Source: Roseivivax lentus (GTDB taxonomy: Bacteria > Pseudomonadota > Alphaproteobacteria > Rhodobacterales > Rhodobacteraceae). From it: a stretch of DNA of 64,000 nt. Below, piece after piece: positions 8,447-18,588 of this stretch. The notes under the pieces are model-generated. The model was not told where the DNA came from, searched no databases, and saw only the letters and a list, made by a program, of their open reading frames with translations. Made by a program: the position numbers and the translations under genes. Position 1 is the stretch's first letter. The number at the start of each line of letters is the position of its first letter. The stretch covers positions 62,001 through 126,000 of the forward strand of contig NZ_FTOQ01000002.1 of NCBI RefSeq assembly GCF_900156805.1, read 5' to 3'.

Positions 8447-9432
8447 CCCCCGCCGACCGCGCCCTCGCAACGCCGCTCGCCGCGCGCTTCGACCTGAGCC
8501 TGCCGGTTGTCGCGGGCGGGCTCATGTGGCTTGCCGACGCGCAATATTGCGCCGCCGCCGCCCGCGCGGGCGTGCTGCCCTTCATCACCGCCGCGAGCTT
8601 TCCCGAACCGGACGACCTGCGCGCCGAGATCGCCCGCTGCCGCGCACTGGCCCCGGGCCGGCCCTTCGGCGTCAACGTCTCGATGCTGCCGAAACTCGTG
8701 CCCGGCGAGAAGACCGAGGACGTCTTCCGCCTCGTCATCGACGAGGGCATCGACGTGGTCGAGACCGCGGGCCGCAACCCCGAACCCTACCTGCCCCTGC
8801 TGAAAGAGGCGGGCGTCACGGTCATCCACAAGGTCCCCTCCGTCCGCTTTGCCGAGAAGGCCCAAAGCGTGGGCGTCGACGTGGTCTCCATCGTGGGCGC
8901 CGAATGCGGCGGCCATCCGGGCATGGACCTCGTGGGCTCCCTCGTGAACATCGCGCTTGCCGAACGCCGCCTCGACATCCCCTTCCTGATCGGCGGCGGC
9001 ATCGGCGCGGGCAGCCAGATCGTCGCGGCGCTTGCGGGCGGGGCGGCAGGCGTCGTGATCGGCACCCGCTTTCTCGCCGCCCGGGAAGTGCAGGCCCATG
9101 ACGGCTACAAGCAGGCGCTGGTTGCCGCCAGCGAACGCGACACCGCGCTCACCATGGGCAGCGTCCGCAACACGATCCGCACGCTCCGGAACGAGACGAC
9201 CGAGATCGTCGCCGAGATGGAGCGCGCCAATCCCGGGATCGGCATCGAAGAGCTGATGCCCTACGTCTCGGGCAAGATCGGGCGGCAGGCCTACCGGACC
9301 GGCGATGTCTCGCGCGGCATGCTGTCGGCCGGGCAGTCGCTCGGCCTGCTCGACCGCTCCGAACCCTTCACCGACATCGTGGCCCGCCTCGAGGCCGAAG
9401 CGCTGACCGCGCTGGCCCGGCTCAGGCCCTGA
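8443..9432 (+). CDS. Nitronate monooxygenase / 2-nitropropane dioxygenase family FMN protein
   Basis: This 329-residue TIM-barrel flavoprotein has the conserved GAECGGHPGMDLVGS, containing the catalytic-type His, and the FMN phosphate-binding stretch IGGGIGAGSQIVAAL...GVVIGTRFLAA. The ATG at 8443 overlaps the hydratase stop (ATGA), which sets the start. Family members oxidise alkyl nitronates, and the fold is shared with FabK-type enoyl reductases. Presence inside a fatty/dicarboxylic acid operon suggests either 3-nitropropionate detoxification (a propionyl-CoA-like toxin) or an enoyl-thioester reductase role. The sequence alone does not separate these. Confidence 0.9.
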   Translation: MTPADRALATPLAARFDLSLPVVAGGLMWLADAQYCAAAARAGVLPFITAASFPEPDDLRAEIARCRALAPGRPFGVNVSMLPKLVPGEKTEDVFRLVIDEGIDVVETAGRNPEPYLPLLKEAGVTVIHKVPSVRFAEKAQSVGVDVVSIVGAECGGHPGMDLVGSLVNIALAERRLDIPFLIGGGIGAGSQIVAALAGGAAGVVIGTRFLAAREVQAHDGYKQALVAASERDTALTMGSVRNTIRTLRNETTEIVAEMERANPGIGIEELMPYVSGKIGRQAYRTGDVSRGMLSAGQSLGLLDRSEPFTDIVARLEAEALTALARLRP

Positions 9433-9468
9433 TCCATTCATGCGCAACCAAAGGGAGGAGGCGCAGAC

Positions 9469-10989
<1,521 letters not shown>

Positions 10990-11053
10990 GGCCCTGCGAT
11001 CCGAGGCCGGGCGATGCGGGCGTCGGTCAACCCCGCCGCCCGCCTCGCCTGCA

Positions 11054-11224
11054 TCATCGCGGCAGCGCCGCGCAATGCGCCCCGCCCGCCGCCTGTCCGC
11101 TGCCCCAGGCGATGAGCGGCGGCGCGTCGAAACGGTTGAGCCCGCCGCTCTGCACCTGATCGAACAGCAGGAGTCCGAACAGAAGCAGCATGGTCAGCCC
11201 GGCGGTCAGTCTGCGGGTTCTCAT
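11054..11224 (-). CDS. 56-residue single-span membrane peptide coupled to the YeeE/YedE transporter
   Basis: This short open frame reads M-R-T-R-R-L-T-A-G-L followed by a hydrophobic helix (TMLLLFGLLLFDQVQ) and a polar tail ending HCAALPR. Its ATG overlaps the transporter's TGA as ATGA, and GGAGGGG (11230-11236 on the complementary strand) is placed 5 bases before the start. Both argue that it is a real coupled gene and not chance. The positive N-terminus and single helix suggest a membrane-anchored or exported peptide with most of its length in the periplasm. I do not recognise a family; a small accessory subunit of the sulfur transporter is an inference. Confidence 0.7.
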   Translation of the reverse strand: MRTRRLTAGLTMLLLFGLLLFDQVQSGGLNRFDAPPLIAWGSGQAAGGAHCAALPR

Positions 11225-12360
11225 TTGCGCCCCTCCAGCCCGAGCCGCGGACGCAACCAGACACCGACGAAGGCGCCGCCGAAGGCCGCGACGAACCAGG
11301 ACCAGCCATGCAGGCTGCCCGTGGAGATGCCCGAAAAGAACGCGCCCACGTTGCAGCCGAAGGCCAGCCGGGAGGAATAGCCCAGAAGAAAGCCCGCGAT
11401 CACCGTCGCGATCCAGGCGCGCGCGGGCAGATCGGGCAGGCCCTGACCCAGCCCCGACCGCCAGACCGCGACCAGGAAGGCGCCGCCGATGATGCCGAGA
11501 TTGGTCAGCGACGTGACGTCGGTCAGCAGGCTTTCGGTGACGCGCTCGACATTGCCGGGCGTGCTCCAGAACGCCGATGCGGAGAGATCAGCGCCAAAGG
11601 CCGATGCACCCTTCGCCGCCCACAGGCCGAGGCCGTAGACCACGCCCCAGGGCTGCCCCGCGACCAGCAGGTTCAGCACCGCCAGCCCCGCCAGCAGCGC
11701 GGCGGCGATCCACAGCCGGCGCGGGATGGCCCGCGTGCCCGGCGCGGCCATCGCCAGAAGCCCGACCGCCACGGCCGCGAGCAGCCCGAGCGTGATGGCG
11801 AGCCCGGACATCCCCTCGAAGACGATGACCGGCAGCGTGCCGAGATTGGTCCACCACAGCAGGTGATAGGCGCCCGCGAAACTGCCCAATGCGAAGAAGG
11901 GCAGGGCCAGCAGGCTGACCGGGTTGCCCGATCCCGCGTTCACCAGCGTGCCCGAGCCGCAGCCCATCACCACCTGCATCGCCGCGCCGAAGACGAAGGC
12001 GCCCGCGATCATCGCGAAGCCGATCGGGGCATGCGCGCCGATCATCGTGCCGCCCGCGCCGTTCAGCACCGGAAAGGCCACCAGCGCCACGAGCCCGATG
12101 GACAGAAGCTGCGCCAGCGTCCCGCGCGGATCCCGCTTGGTGATGAGCGCGCGCCACGGCCCCGCGAAGCCGAAGCGGAACCCCTCCAGCACGATGCCGA
12201 AGCCGAGCCCGATCAGCAGCAGCAGGCCGAACCGCCCGCCCGCATAGCCCGCGACCAGCAATGTCGCGACCAGCATGGCCGCGACCAGAACGGCCCGGGT
12301 CAGAAAGGACGAAACCGGGGCGGTGGCCGCCCCGGCGCTTGTATCCTGCACGCTCGACAT
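11221..12360 (-). CDS. YeeE/YedE family sulfur-compound transporter
   Basis: This 379-residue polytopic membrane protein has about nine to ten hydrophobic helices. It has the two hallmark cysteine loops of the YeeE/YedE family: QVVMGCGSGTLVNAGSG in the middle and RLAFGCNVGAFFSGISTGS near the C-terminus. In characterised YeeE (TsuA) these cysteines guide thiosulfate through the membrane. It starts 3 bases after a periplasmic rhodanese gene and ends overlapping a small membrane peptide, so the three form one minus-strand operon for uptake of thiosulfate or a related sulfane compound. Confidence 0.9.
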   Translation of the reverse strand: MSSVQDTSAGAATAPVSSFLTRAVLVAAMLVATLLVAGYAGGRFGLLLLIGLGFGIVLEGFRFGFAGPWRALITKRDPRGTLAQLLSIGLVALVAFPVLNGAGGTMIGAHAPIGFAMIAGAFVFGAAMQVVMGCGSGTLVNAGSGNPVSLLALPFFALGSFAGAYHLLWWTNLGTLPVIVFEGMSGLAITLGLLAAVAVGLLAMAAPGTRAIPRRLWIAAALLAGLAVLNLLVAGQPWGVVYGLGLWAAKGASAFGADLSASAFWSTPGNVERVTESLLTDVTSLTNLGIIGGAFLVAVWRSGLGQGLPDLPARAWIATVIAGFLLGYSSRLAFGCNVGAFFSGISTGSLHGWSWFVAAFGGAFVGVWLRPRLGLEGRK

Positions 12361-12363
12361 GGA

Positions 12364-13296
12364 TCAGAACACGTTCTTGATCTGGATCCACAGATAGCGC
12401 AGCGGCCCGGGCACGTTGGCCATCTCGTAGCCCGCATTCGACCAGCCGACCATGCTCTCGGGGAAGAGCTTCACGTTCTCGATCCCCGCCAGTTCCGAAA
12501 GCGCGAACCAGTTGGTCGCCGCCCAGTGGCCGGTATTGCAGAACGAGATCAGGTTCTCCGAACCGGTCAGGCCGTTCTCCTCCGCCAGCGATTGCGCGGC
12601 GCTCGCGTCGATGATGGTCGGGCCGTTGCCGAACCAGCTGTCATGCACGAAATACTGCGACTGGGGCAGGGTGCCCGGCTGTGCGGCGGCGGGATGCGCC
12701 TGCTCGCCGTTCCAGAAGCTTTCGGGCCGCGCATCGAGCAAAAGCGTGTCGCTCTCGCCGGAAATCGCCGCCTGCACGTCCTCGACGCTCGCCGTCCAGC
12801 TGTCGTCCCAGCGCACGGTGATGTCCGAGGCCTCGGGCGTCACCGCGTCCTTCGACAGCGCGTAGCCCGCTTCGGTCCAGGCGTTGATGCCGCCGTTCAG
12901 GATCGCGATTTCCTCGAAGCCCGAGGATTTCAGCGTCCAGTAGACCCGCGCCGCGGCGCCGAAATCGGTGACGTTGGCACCCTGGTAGGTCACCACCACC
13001 GGCCGGTCCGTCTCGAGCCCGAGGCTGCGGAACGTCTCGGTCAGGGCATCGGCGGGCACCATCTGGCCCGGATTGTCCTCGGGGCCGCGGAACAAGCCGT
13101 AAGGCGCGTTCACGGCGCCCGCGATATGGCCGCCGCCATAACCCTTGTCGTCGCCGGCGCGGATATCGAGCACCTGCAACTCCGGATCGGACAGTTCGGC
13201 CTGCAGATCGGCGGCCGAGATGAGCGGGCCCTCGATCGCGGCGAAGGCGGGCCAGGCCGCGAGGCTGAGCGCGATTGCGGAAAGTGTCGTCTTCAT
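12364..13296 (-). CDS. Periplasmic two-domain rhodanese / thiosulfate sulfurtransferase
   Basis: The 310-residue product begins with a signal peptide (MKTTLSAIALSLAAWPAFA) followed by two rhodanese domains. The C-terminal domain keeps the active-site loop FCNTGHWAATNW with Cys253. The first domain lacks a cysteine at the equivalent loop (VVTYQGANVTDFG), as in SseA-type enzymes. It should transfer sulfane sulfur in the periplasm, for example from thiosulfate. I chose the ATG at 13296 because it begins the signal peptide and has GAGGTCA upstream; the frame stays open further upstream without a good start. It leads the operon with the YeeE/YedE transporter. Confidence 0.9.
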   Translation of the reverse strand: MKTTLSAIALSLAAWPAFAAIEGPLISAADLQAELSDPELQVLDIRAGDDKGYGGGHIAGAVNAPYGLFRGPEDNPGQMVPADALTETFRSLGLETDRPVVVTYQGANVTDFGAAARVYWTLKSSGFEEIAILNGGINAWTEAGYALSKDAVTPEASDITVRWDDSWTASVEDVQAAISGESDTLLLDARPESFWNGEQAHPAAAQPGTLPQSQYFVHDSWFGNGPTIIDASAAQSLAEENGLTGSENLISFCNTGHWAATNWFALSELAGIENVKLFPESMVGWSNAGYEMANVPGPLRYLWIQIKNVF

Positions 13297-13663
13297 CGGT
13301 GTGACCTCATGGTTGAGCGTGGGGCGCCGCAAACCGCGCGCGCTTTGCCGTGGAGGTGGCGCGTTCGGGGCCCTTGGGCAAGGGCCGATCCGCATCGCGC
13401 CGCACTGCCCGATAATCGGGCATTTGTCCGACGGGGGAGGGGGCGGAACAACGTTCCGATCGCCGCCGCCGGACCGAAAAACCGTTTTTAAATGACCAAT
13501 CATTCAATACCACACTTCCTTTTTCGGATCCCGACACCATTTCGTGCTGAAAATCTGCGCCCCGGCGGGGGCCAGCCGGTCCGGTCCGCGGCTTCGGGTT
13601 GAGCATCGGTGAAAAACCCCGCACAAGTGGGCGCACCACGATCGGGACCAGTGGGGGGATCAC
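13297..13663. other. Divergent intergenic region, rhodanese operon / mrp operon
   Basis: These 367 bases separate two divergent operons and must hold both promoters. I see no convincing open frame and no clear -35/-10 pair. The part around 13480-13520 is unusually A/T-rich for this genome and contains the palindrome described at 13491-13504. Confidence 0.6.
13491..13504. promoter_or_regulatory. Candidate operator palindrome AATGA-CCAA-TCATT
   Basis: AATGA and TCATT are exact inverted 5-mers separated by CCAA, inside an A/T-rich stretch (TTTTTAAATGACCAATCATT) about 200 bases upstream of the rhodanese start. The form is like TetR- or ArsR-family operators. No regulator gene is adjacent, so the assignment is only structural. 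Confidence 0.35.
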
Positions 13664-16522
13664 GTGTCGCTCTTTGTCATCGTTGCGCTACCATTTCTCG
13701 GGGCCCTGTTGCCGGGCCTCATGTACGGGGCCGGACGCAAGGCCTGCGCGGGAGTTACGCTCGCGGTCACGCTGACCGCGCTGGTGGGGCTTCTGTCCCG
13801 GCTCCCGGAGATGTGGCGCGGCGAGACGCTGTATGCACGGGTCGAATGGCTGCCCGCCCTCGGCCTCAATGTCGAGCTCTGGCTCGATCCGCTGGGCTTC
13901 TTTTTCGCGCTGCTGATCCTCGGCATCGGCGCGCTGATCATCATGTACGGTCGGCATTACCTGTCGCGCGACGACCATATGGGCGAGTTCTTCACCTACC
14001 TGCTGCTGTTCCAGGGCGCGATGGTGGGCATCGTGCTGTCCGACAACATCCTGCTCCTGCTCATCTTCTGGGAGCTGACCTCGCTCTCGTCCTTCCTGCT
14101 GATCGGCTATTGGAAACACCTGCCCGAAGGCCGCCAGGGCGCGCGCATGGCGCTGACCGTGACCGGCATGGGCGGGCTCGCGATGATCGGTGGCGCGCTC
14201 ATCCTCGGCGATATCGCGGGCAGCTACCGGATCTCGGACATCCTGCAGGCGCGCGAGGCGATCCAGGCCAGCCCGCTCTACACGCCCGCGCTGATCCTGA
14301 TCCTTCTGGGCTGCTTCACCAAATCCGCGCAATTCCCGTTCCATTTCTGGCTGCCGCACGCCATGGCCGCGCCGACGCCGGTCTCGGCCTACCTGCACTC
14401 GGCGACCATGGTGAAGGCGGGCATCTTCCTGATGGCGCGGCTCTGGCCGGCGCTCTCGGGCACGCCCGAATGGTTTTACCTCGTCACCGGGGCGGGGCTC
14501 ATCACCATGGTGCTCGGCGCGGTGATCGCGCTCTTCAAACATGACCTGAAGGCGCTTCTGGCCTTCTCGACCGTGTCGCATCTGGGGCTCATTACGATGC
14601 TTCTGGGCACCGGCACCGCCTTCGGCGTGCTGACGGCGGTCTTTCACATTCTCAACCACGCGACCTTCAAGGCCGCGCTCTTCATGTCGGCGGGCATCGT
14701 CGACCATGAGGCGCATACCCGCGACATCCGGCGGCTGGGCGGGCTGCGCCACCTGATGCCGGTGACCGCGACCATCGCGATCATCGCGGCGCTGTCGATG
14801 GCGGGCATTCCGCTGATGAACGGCTTCATCTCGAAGGAGATGATGCTGAAGGAGGCGCTCTCGACCGAGCTTTACGGACCCTATTGGCTGGTGCCCGCGC
14901 TCGCGACCTTCGGCGCGCTCTTCTCGGCGGCCTATTCCTTCCGCTTCATCGGGCATACCTTCCTCGGGCCCAAGCGCGACGATTACCCGGCGCATCCGCA
15001 CGATCCCAATCCCGGAATGTGGCTGCCGCCCGCCTTCCTCGCGGCTTTGGTGATCGGCATCGGCATCCTGCCTTTCGCGGTGGAGCCCTTCGTGAAATTC
15101 GTCACCGGCGCGGTGCTCGGCAATGTGGCCGAGGTGCCCACCTATCACCTCGCGATCTGGCACGGCGTGAACGTGCCGCTGATGATGTCGGCGGTCGCGG
15201 TGGTGGGCGGTCTGATCCTGCTGGCGCTGCACCGGCCCTTCCAGGCGGGCTGGGACGCCGCCCCCCGCCCCGAGGCCAAGACCATCTTCGAGGCTGTGAT
15301 CGCCGGGGCGCTCAGCCTTGCGCGCGTCCTCACGGGCGCCTTCCACGACGGCGCCTTCACCCGCTACGCGGCGATCCTCGCGCTGACCATCGTCGCGGCG
15401 GCGGGCCATGCCTGGATGACCGGGCAGACGGCGCAGCCCATGGCGATGGGCGAATGGCCGGGCTTCGCGCCGAGCGCGGGCTGGGTCATGCTGGTCGCGG
15501 CGGCCGGTGCGCTGGTCATGTTCCACCACAACCGCCTGATCGCGCTGATCCTGATGGGGATCGTCGGCACGATGGTGTCGGTGGGCTTTGCCTTCTTCTC
15601 GGCGCCCGATCTCGCCATGACACAGATCTCGGTCGAGGTGGTGACGATCATCCTGATGCTGCTCGCGCTGAATTTCCTGCCCGATTTCACGCCGAAGGAA
15701 AGCACCGCGATGCAGCGGGTCTTCGATGGCGGCGTCGCGGTCCTGGGCGGGCTTGGCGCGGGCCTTCTGGCCTACCACCTGCTCACCGGCTCGGCCATCG
15801 CGCCGCCGATTTCGGGCTATCACCTCGAGAATTCCTATCTCGGCGGCGGCGGCACCAACGTCGTCAACGTGATCCTGGTGGATTTCCGGGGCTTCGACAC
15901 CTTCGGCGAGATCATCGTCCTCGGCATCGCAGCGCTGGTGATCTACGCGCTGACCGAGACGCTGCTCTTCGGTCCGGTGCGCGCCCGGCTGCTCAACCGC
16001 ACGCCCGACAAGCCGCTTTCCGGCGACCGGCACCCGCTGATGATGGTGGTGATGACCCGGGTCATCATGCCGCTCGCGCTGATGGTCGGCATCTACATCT
16101 TCCTGCGTGGCCATAACGAGCCCGGCGGCGGTTTCATCGCGGGCCTCGTCGTCGCCGTTGCGGTGGTGATGCAATACATGGCGTCGGGCTTTGCCTGGGC
16201 CTCGGCGCGCCAGCGCTATCCCTATCACGGCATCATCGGGTCGGGCGTTCTGGTCGCGGGCCTGACCGGAATCGGCGCCTGGTTCACCGGCACGGAGTTC
16301 CTGACATCCAGCTTCGGCTACGTGAAGCTGCCCGGGCTCGAGGCCTTCGAGGTGGCCTCGGCGCTCTTCTTCGATGTGGGCGTGTTCCTCGCCGTCGTCG
16401 GCGCGGTGATGCTGTCGCTCGAAAGTTTCTCGAGGCTCGCGCGGCGGGCCGACATGCCGGATTCGGAGTATCCCATGGATATCGACCCGTCCCGCGACAC
16501 CCGGACCGAGGGAGGCGCCTGA
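13664..16522 (+). CDS. mrpA: Mrp-type Na+(K+)/H+ antiporter subunit A, fused with subunit B
   Basis: This 952-residue polytopic protein has three parts. The first about 500 residues are NuoL/MrpA-like (LLIFWELTSLSSFLLIGYW, HSATMVKAGIFLMARLWPAL, LLAFSTVSHLGLI). A middle MrpA-specific part (about 600-760) contains FFSAPDLAMTQISVEVVTIILM. The C-terminal domain (about 790-930), with VIMPLALMVGIYIFLRGHNEPGGGFIAGL, is normally the separate subunit B. This A/B fusion is usual in alphaproteobacteria (PhaA type). The start codon is GTG. It opens a tightly packed operon A(B)CDEFG whose products form one inner-membrane complex exporting Na+ or K+ in exchange for protons, for pH and salt homeostasis. Confidence 0.95.
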   Translation: MSLFVIVALPFLGALLPGLMYGAGRKACAGVTLAVTLTALVGLLSRLPEMWRGETLYARVEWLPALGLNVELWLDPLGFFFALLILGIGALIIMYGRHYLSRDDHMGEFFTYLLLFQGAMVGIVLSDNILLLLIFWELTSLSSFLLIGYWKHLPEGRQGARMALTVTGMGGLAMIGGALILGDIAGSYRISDILQAREAIQASPLYTPALILILLGCFTKSAQFPFHFWLPHAMAAPTPVSAYLHSATMVKAGIFLMARLWPALSGTPEWFYLVTGAGLITMVLGAVIALFKHDLKALLAFSTVSHLGLITMLLGTGTAFGVLTAVFHILNHATFKAALFMSAGIVDHEAHTRDIRRLGGLRHLMPVTATIAIIAALSMAGIPLMNGFISKEMMLKEALSTELYGPYWLVPALATFGALFSAAYSFRFIGHTFLGPKRDDYPAHPHDPNPGMWLPPAFLAALVIGIGILPFAVEPFVKFVTGAVLGNVAEVPTYHLAIWHGVNVPLMMSAVAVVGGLILLALHRPFQAGWDAAPRPEAKTIFEAVIAGALSLARVLTGAFHDGAFTRYAAILALTIVAAAGHAWMTGQTAQPMAMGEWPGFAPSAGWVMLVAAAGALVMFHHNRLIALILMGIVGTMVSVGFAFFSAPDLAMTQISVEVVTIILMLLALNFLPDFTPKESTAMQRVFDGGVAVLGGLGAGLLAYHLLTGSAIAPPISGYHLENSYLGGGGTNVVNVILVDFRGFDTFGEIIVLGIAALVIYALTETLLFGPVRARLLNRTPDKPLSGDRHPLMMVVMTRVIMPLALMVGIYIFLRGHNEPGGGFIAGLVVAVAVVMQYMASGFAWASARQRYPYHGIIGSGVLVAGLTGIGAWFTGTEFLTSSFGYVKLPGLEAFEVASALFFDVGVFLAVVGAVMLSLESFSRLARRADMPDSEYPMDIDPSRDTRTEGGA

Positions 16523-16523
16523 C

Positions 16524-16892
16524 ATGGAAATGCTTGTCGCCAGTGCCATCGGCATCCTGACCGCCGCGGGCCTCTTTCTCGTGATGCGGCTCAGGACCTT
16601 CCCGGTCATCCTCGGGATCGGGCTCTTGACCTATGCGGTCAACGTCTTCCTTTTTGCCAGCGGCCGCCTGACCCTCGGCGCGGCCCCGATCCTGCGCGAC
16701 GGGATCGACACCTATGCCGATCCGCTGCCGCAGGCGCTTGTGCTGACGGCGATCGTGATCTCCTTCGGCATGACCGCCGTGGTCGTGGTGATCGCCCTCG
16801 GCGCCTATCTCAGCGGCGATGACGACCGGGTGAACGACACGCTGCCGGATGCGCAGCCCGCGCCCCGCGCGGACGGGGAGGCGCAGAAATGA
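16524..16892 (+). CDS. mrpC: Mrp antiporter subunit C (NuoK-like)
   Basis: This small 122-residue membrane protein has three hydrophobic helices and the NuoK-like start LVASAIGILTAAGLFLVMR, followed by PQALVLTAIVISFGMTAVVVVIALGAY, typical of MrpC. It begins 1 base after the subunit A stop and overlaps the subunit D start by 4 bases. It is an essential small subunit of the antiporter. Confidence 0.93.
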   Translation: MEMLVASAIGILTAAGLFLVMRLRTFPVILGIGLLTYAVNVFLFASGRLTLGAAPILRDGIDTYADPLPQALVLTAIVISFGMTAVVVVIALGAYLSGDDDRVNDTLPDAQPAPRADGEAQK

Positions 16893-18586
16893 CCCACTGG
16901 ATCGTCCTGCCCATCATCATCCCGGCGATGCTTGCCTCCTTCGTGATCCTCGCGGCGCGCTATCACCGCGACATCCAGCGCGTGGCCTCGGTCGCGGGCA
17001 CGCTGGCGAGCCTCGCGGTCTCCATCGGGCTCTTCTGGCAGGCCTTCGACGGCACGCTCTCGATCTACCAGCTCGGCAACTGGGCCGCGCCCTTCGGCAT
17101 CGTGCTGGTGGCCGACCGGCTCGCCACGACGATGCTGGTGCTGACCGGCATACTGGCCGTGGCGGTGCTGCTCTATGCCATCGGCACCGATTGGGACAAA
17201 CGCGGGCGGCATTTCCACGCGCTTTTCCAGTTCCAGATCATGGGCATCAACGGCGCGTTCCTGACGGGCGACCTCTTCAACCTCTTCGTCTTCTTCGAGG
17301 TGCTGCTCATCGCCTCCTACGGCCTGATGATCCATGGCGGCGGGGCCAAGCGGCTGAAGGCGGGCACGCAATACGTGCTCTACAACCTCTTGGGCTCGAC
17401 GCTGTTCCTCTTCGCGCTGGGCGCGCTCTATGCCCAGACCGGGACGCTCAACATGGCCGATCTCGCGGCCCGCGTGGCGATGATCCCGGCCGAGGACAGC
17501 GCCGGCATCCGCGTCGCCGCGGTGCTTCTGATCCTCGTCTTCGCGATCAAGGCCGCCATCGCGCCGGTGCATTTCTGGCTGCCCTCCTCCTATGCCGAGG
17601 CGCCAGGCCCGGTGGCAGCACTCTTCGCGATCATGACCAAGGTGGGCGCCTATTCGATCCTGCGCAGCTACACGCTGATCTTCCCGCCGGACCTGGAACT
17701 GACGGCGGGGCTGCACGGCTGGTGGCTCCTGCCGGTGGGCATGATCGGCCTTGCCATCGGCATGATCGGCGTGCTCGGCGCTTGGCGCATGGACCGGCTC
17801 GTGGCCTTCTCGGTCATCGGCTCGATGGGCATGGTCACGATCGGCATTTCGGTCTTCACCGAGGCGGGGATCAGCGCGGGGCTCTACTACATCGTGCATT
17901 CGACGCTGGCCACGGCGGCGCTCTTCCTGATCGTCGATCTGGTGCTCAGCCATCGCGGCGGCGCGGGGCTGCGGCTTTACGCGTCGATGCCGCTGCCCGG
18001 AAACGCGATGATCGCCGGGCTGTTCTTCGTGGCGGCCATTTCGATGACCGGTCTGCCGCCGCTCTCGGGGTTCCTCGGCAAGCTGCTGATCCTCGATGCG
18101 ACCTATGACAGCCCGCTCGTGGTCTGGGCCTGGGCGATCATCCTCGGCTCCTCGCTCATCGCCGTGGTGGGCTTTGCCCGCGCGGGCAGCATCGTCTTCT
18201 GGAAAAGCCGCCAGATCGCGGCGGATCACGACGATCCGCGCACCGAGATGGACAATGTCGAGACCAAGCCCGCGCCCGTCCCGCAAAGCCTGCCGGTCCT
18301 GCCGGTGGTGGCCATCGGCGGGCTGGTTGCGCTGATCGTGGCGCATACCGCTTTCGCTGGGCCGATCACCGCGCATTTCCGCGCGACCTCGGCGCAGCTT
18401 TTCGACCAGGAGCCCTACATTTCCGTGGTCCTCGGCACCGAGGGCAAGGAGATCAAGGAAGGCGGCAACGCGCTCGGCTACAAGAAGGACAAGGGCGGCA
18501 AGTCGGAGGAAGGCTACGGCGCCACCGATGAGGCCACCGAAGACGCCACCGGCGCCGCGACGTCCGGCACAGGGGAGGGACACTGA
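16889..18586 (+). CDS. mrpD: Mrp antiporter subunit D (NuoM/N-like)
   Basis: This 565-residue proton-translocating subunit is homologous to complex I NuoM/NuoN. It has LFNLFVFFEVLLIASYGLMI with a membrane Glu, FAIKAAIAPVHFWLPSSYAEAPGPVAALF with a Lys/His channel, and ISMTGLPPLSGFLGKLLIL. A hydrophilic tail of about 60 residues (rich in Lys, Gly, Glu, Thr) extends beyond the usual length and is probably disordered. It overlaps mrpC by ATGA and is followed after 2 bases by mrpE. Confidence 0.95.
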   Translation: MTHWIVLPIIIPAMLASFVILAARYHRDIQRVASVAGTLASLAVSIGLFWQAFDGTLSIYQLGNWAAPFGIVLVADRLATTMLVLTGILAVAVLLYAIGTDWDKRGRHFHALFQFQIMGINGAFLTGDLFNLFVFFEVLLIASYGLMIHGGGAKRLKAGTQYVLYNLLGSTLFLFALGALYAQTGTLNMADLAARVAMIPAEDSAGIRVAAVLLILVFAIKAAIAPVHFWLPSSYAEAPGPVAALFAIMTKVGAYSILRSYTLIFPPDLELTAGLHGWWLLPVGMIGLAIGMIGVLGAWRMDRLVAFSVIGSMGMVTIGISVFTEAGISAGLYYIVHSTLATAALFLIVDLVLSHRGGAGLRLYASMPLPGNAMIAGLFFVAAISMTGLPPLSGFLGKLLILDATYDSPLVVWAWAIILGSSLIAVVGFARAGSIVFWKSRQIAADHDDPRTEMDNVETKPAPVPQSLPVLPVVAIGGLVALIVAHTAFAGPITAHFRATSAQLFDQEPYISVVLGTEGKEIKEGGNALGYKKDKGGKSEEGYGATDEATEDATGAATSGTGEGH

Positions 18587-18588
18587 TC

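Noticed and set aside
11020-11220. Plus-strand open frame overlapping the small peptide gene
   Set aside because: It lies opposite the ATGA-coupled minus-strand peptide; it has no ribosome binding site and an Arg/Pro-rich shadow composition.
13688-16609. Long minus-strand open frame (about 970 codons) opposite mrpA
   Set aside because: It is the antisense shadow of the antiporter subunit; composition is typical of a shadow (Arg, His, Asp, Gly) and no motif is seen.
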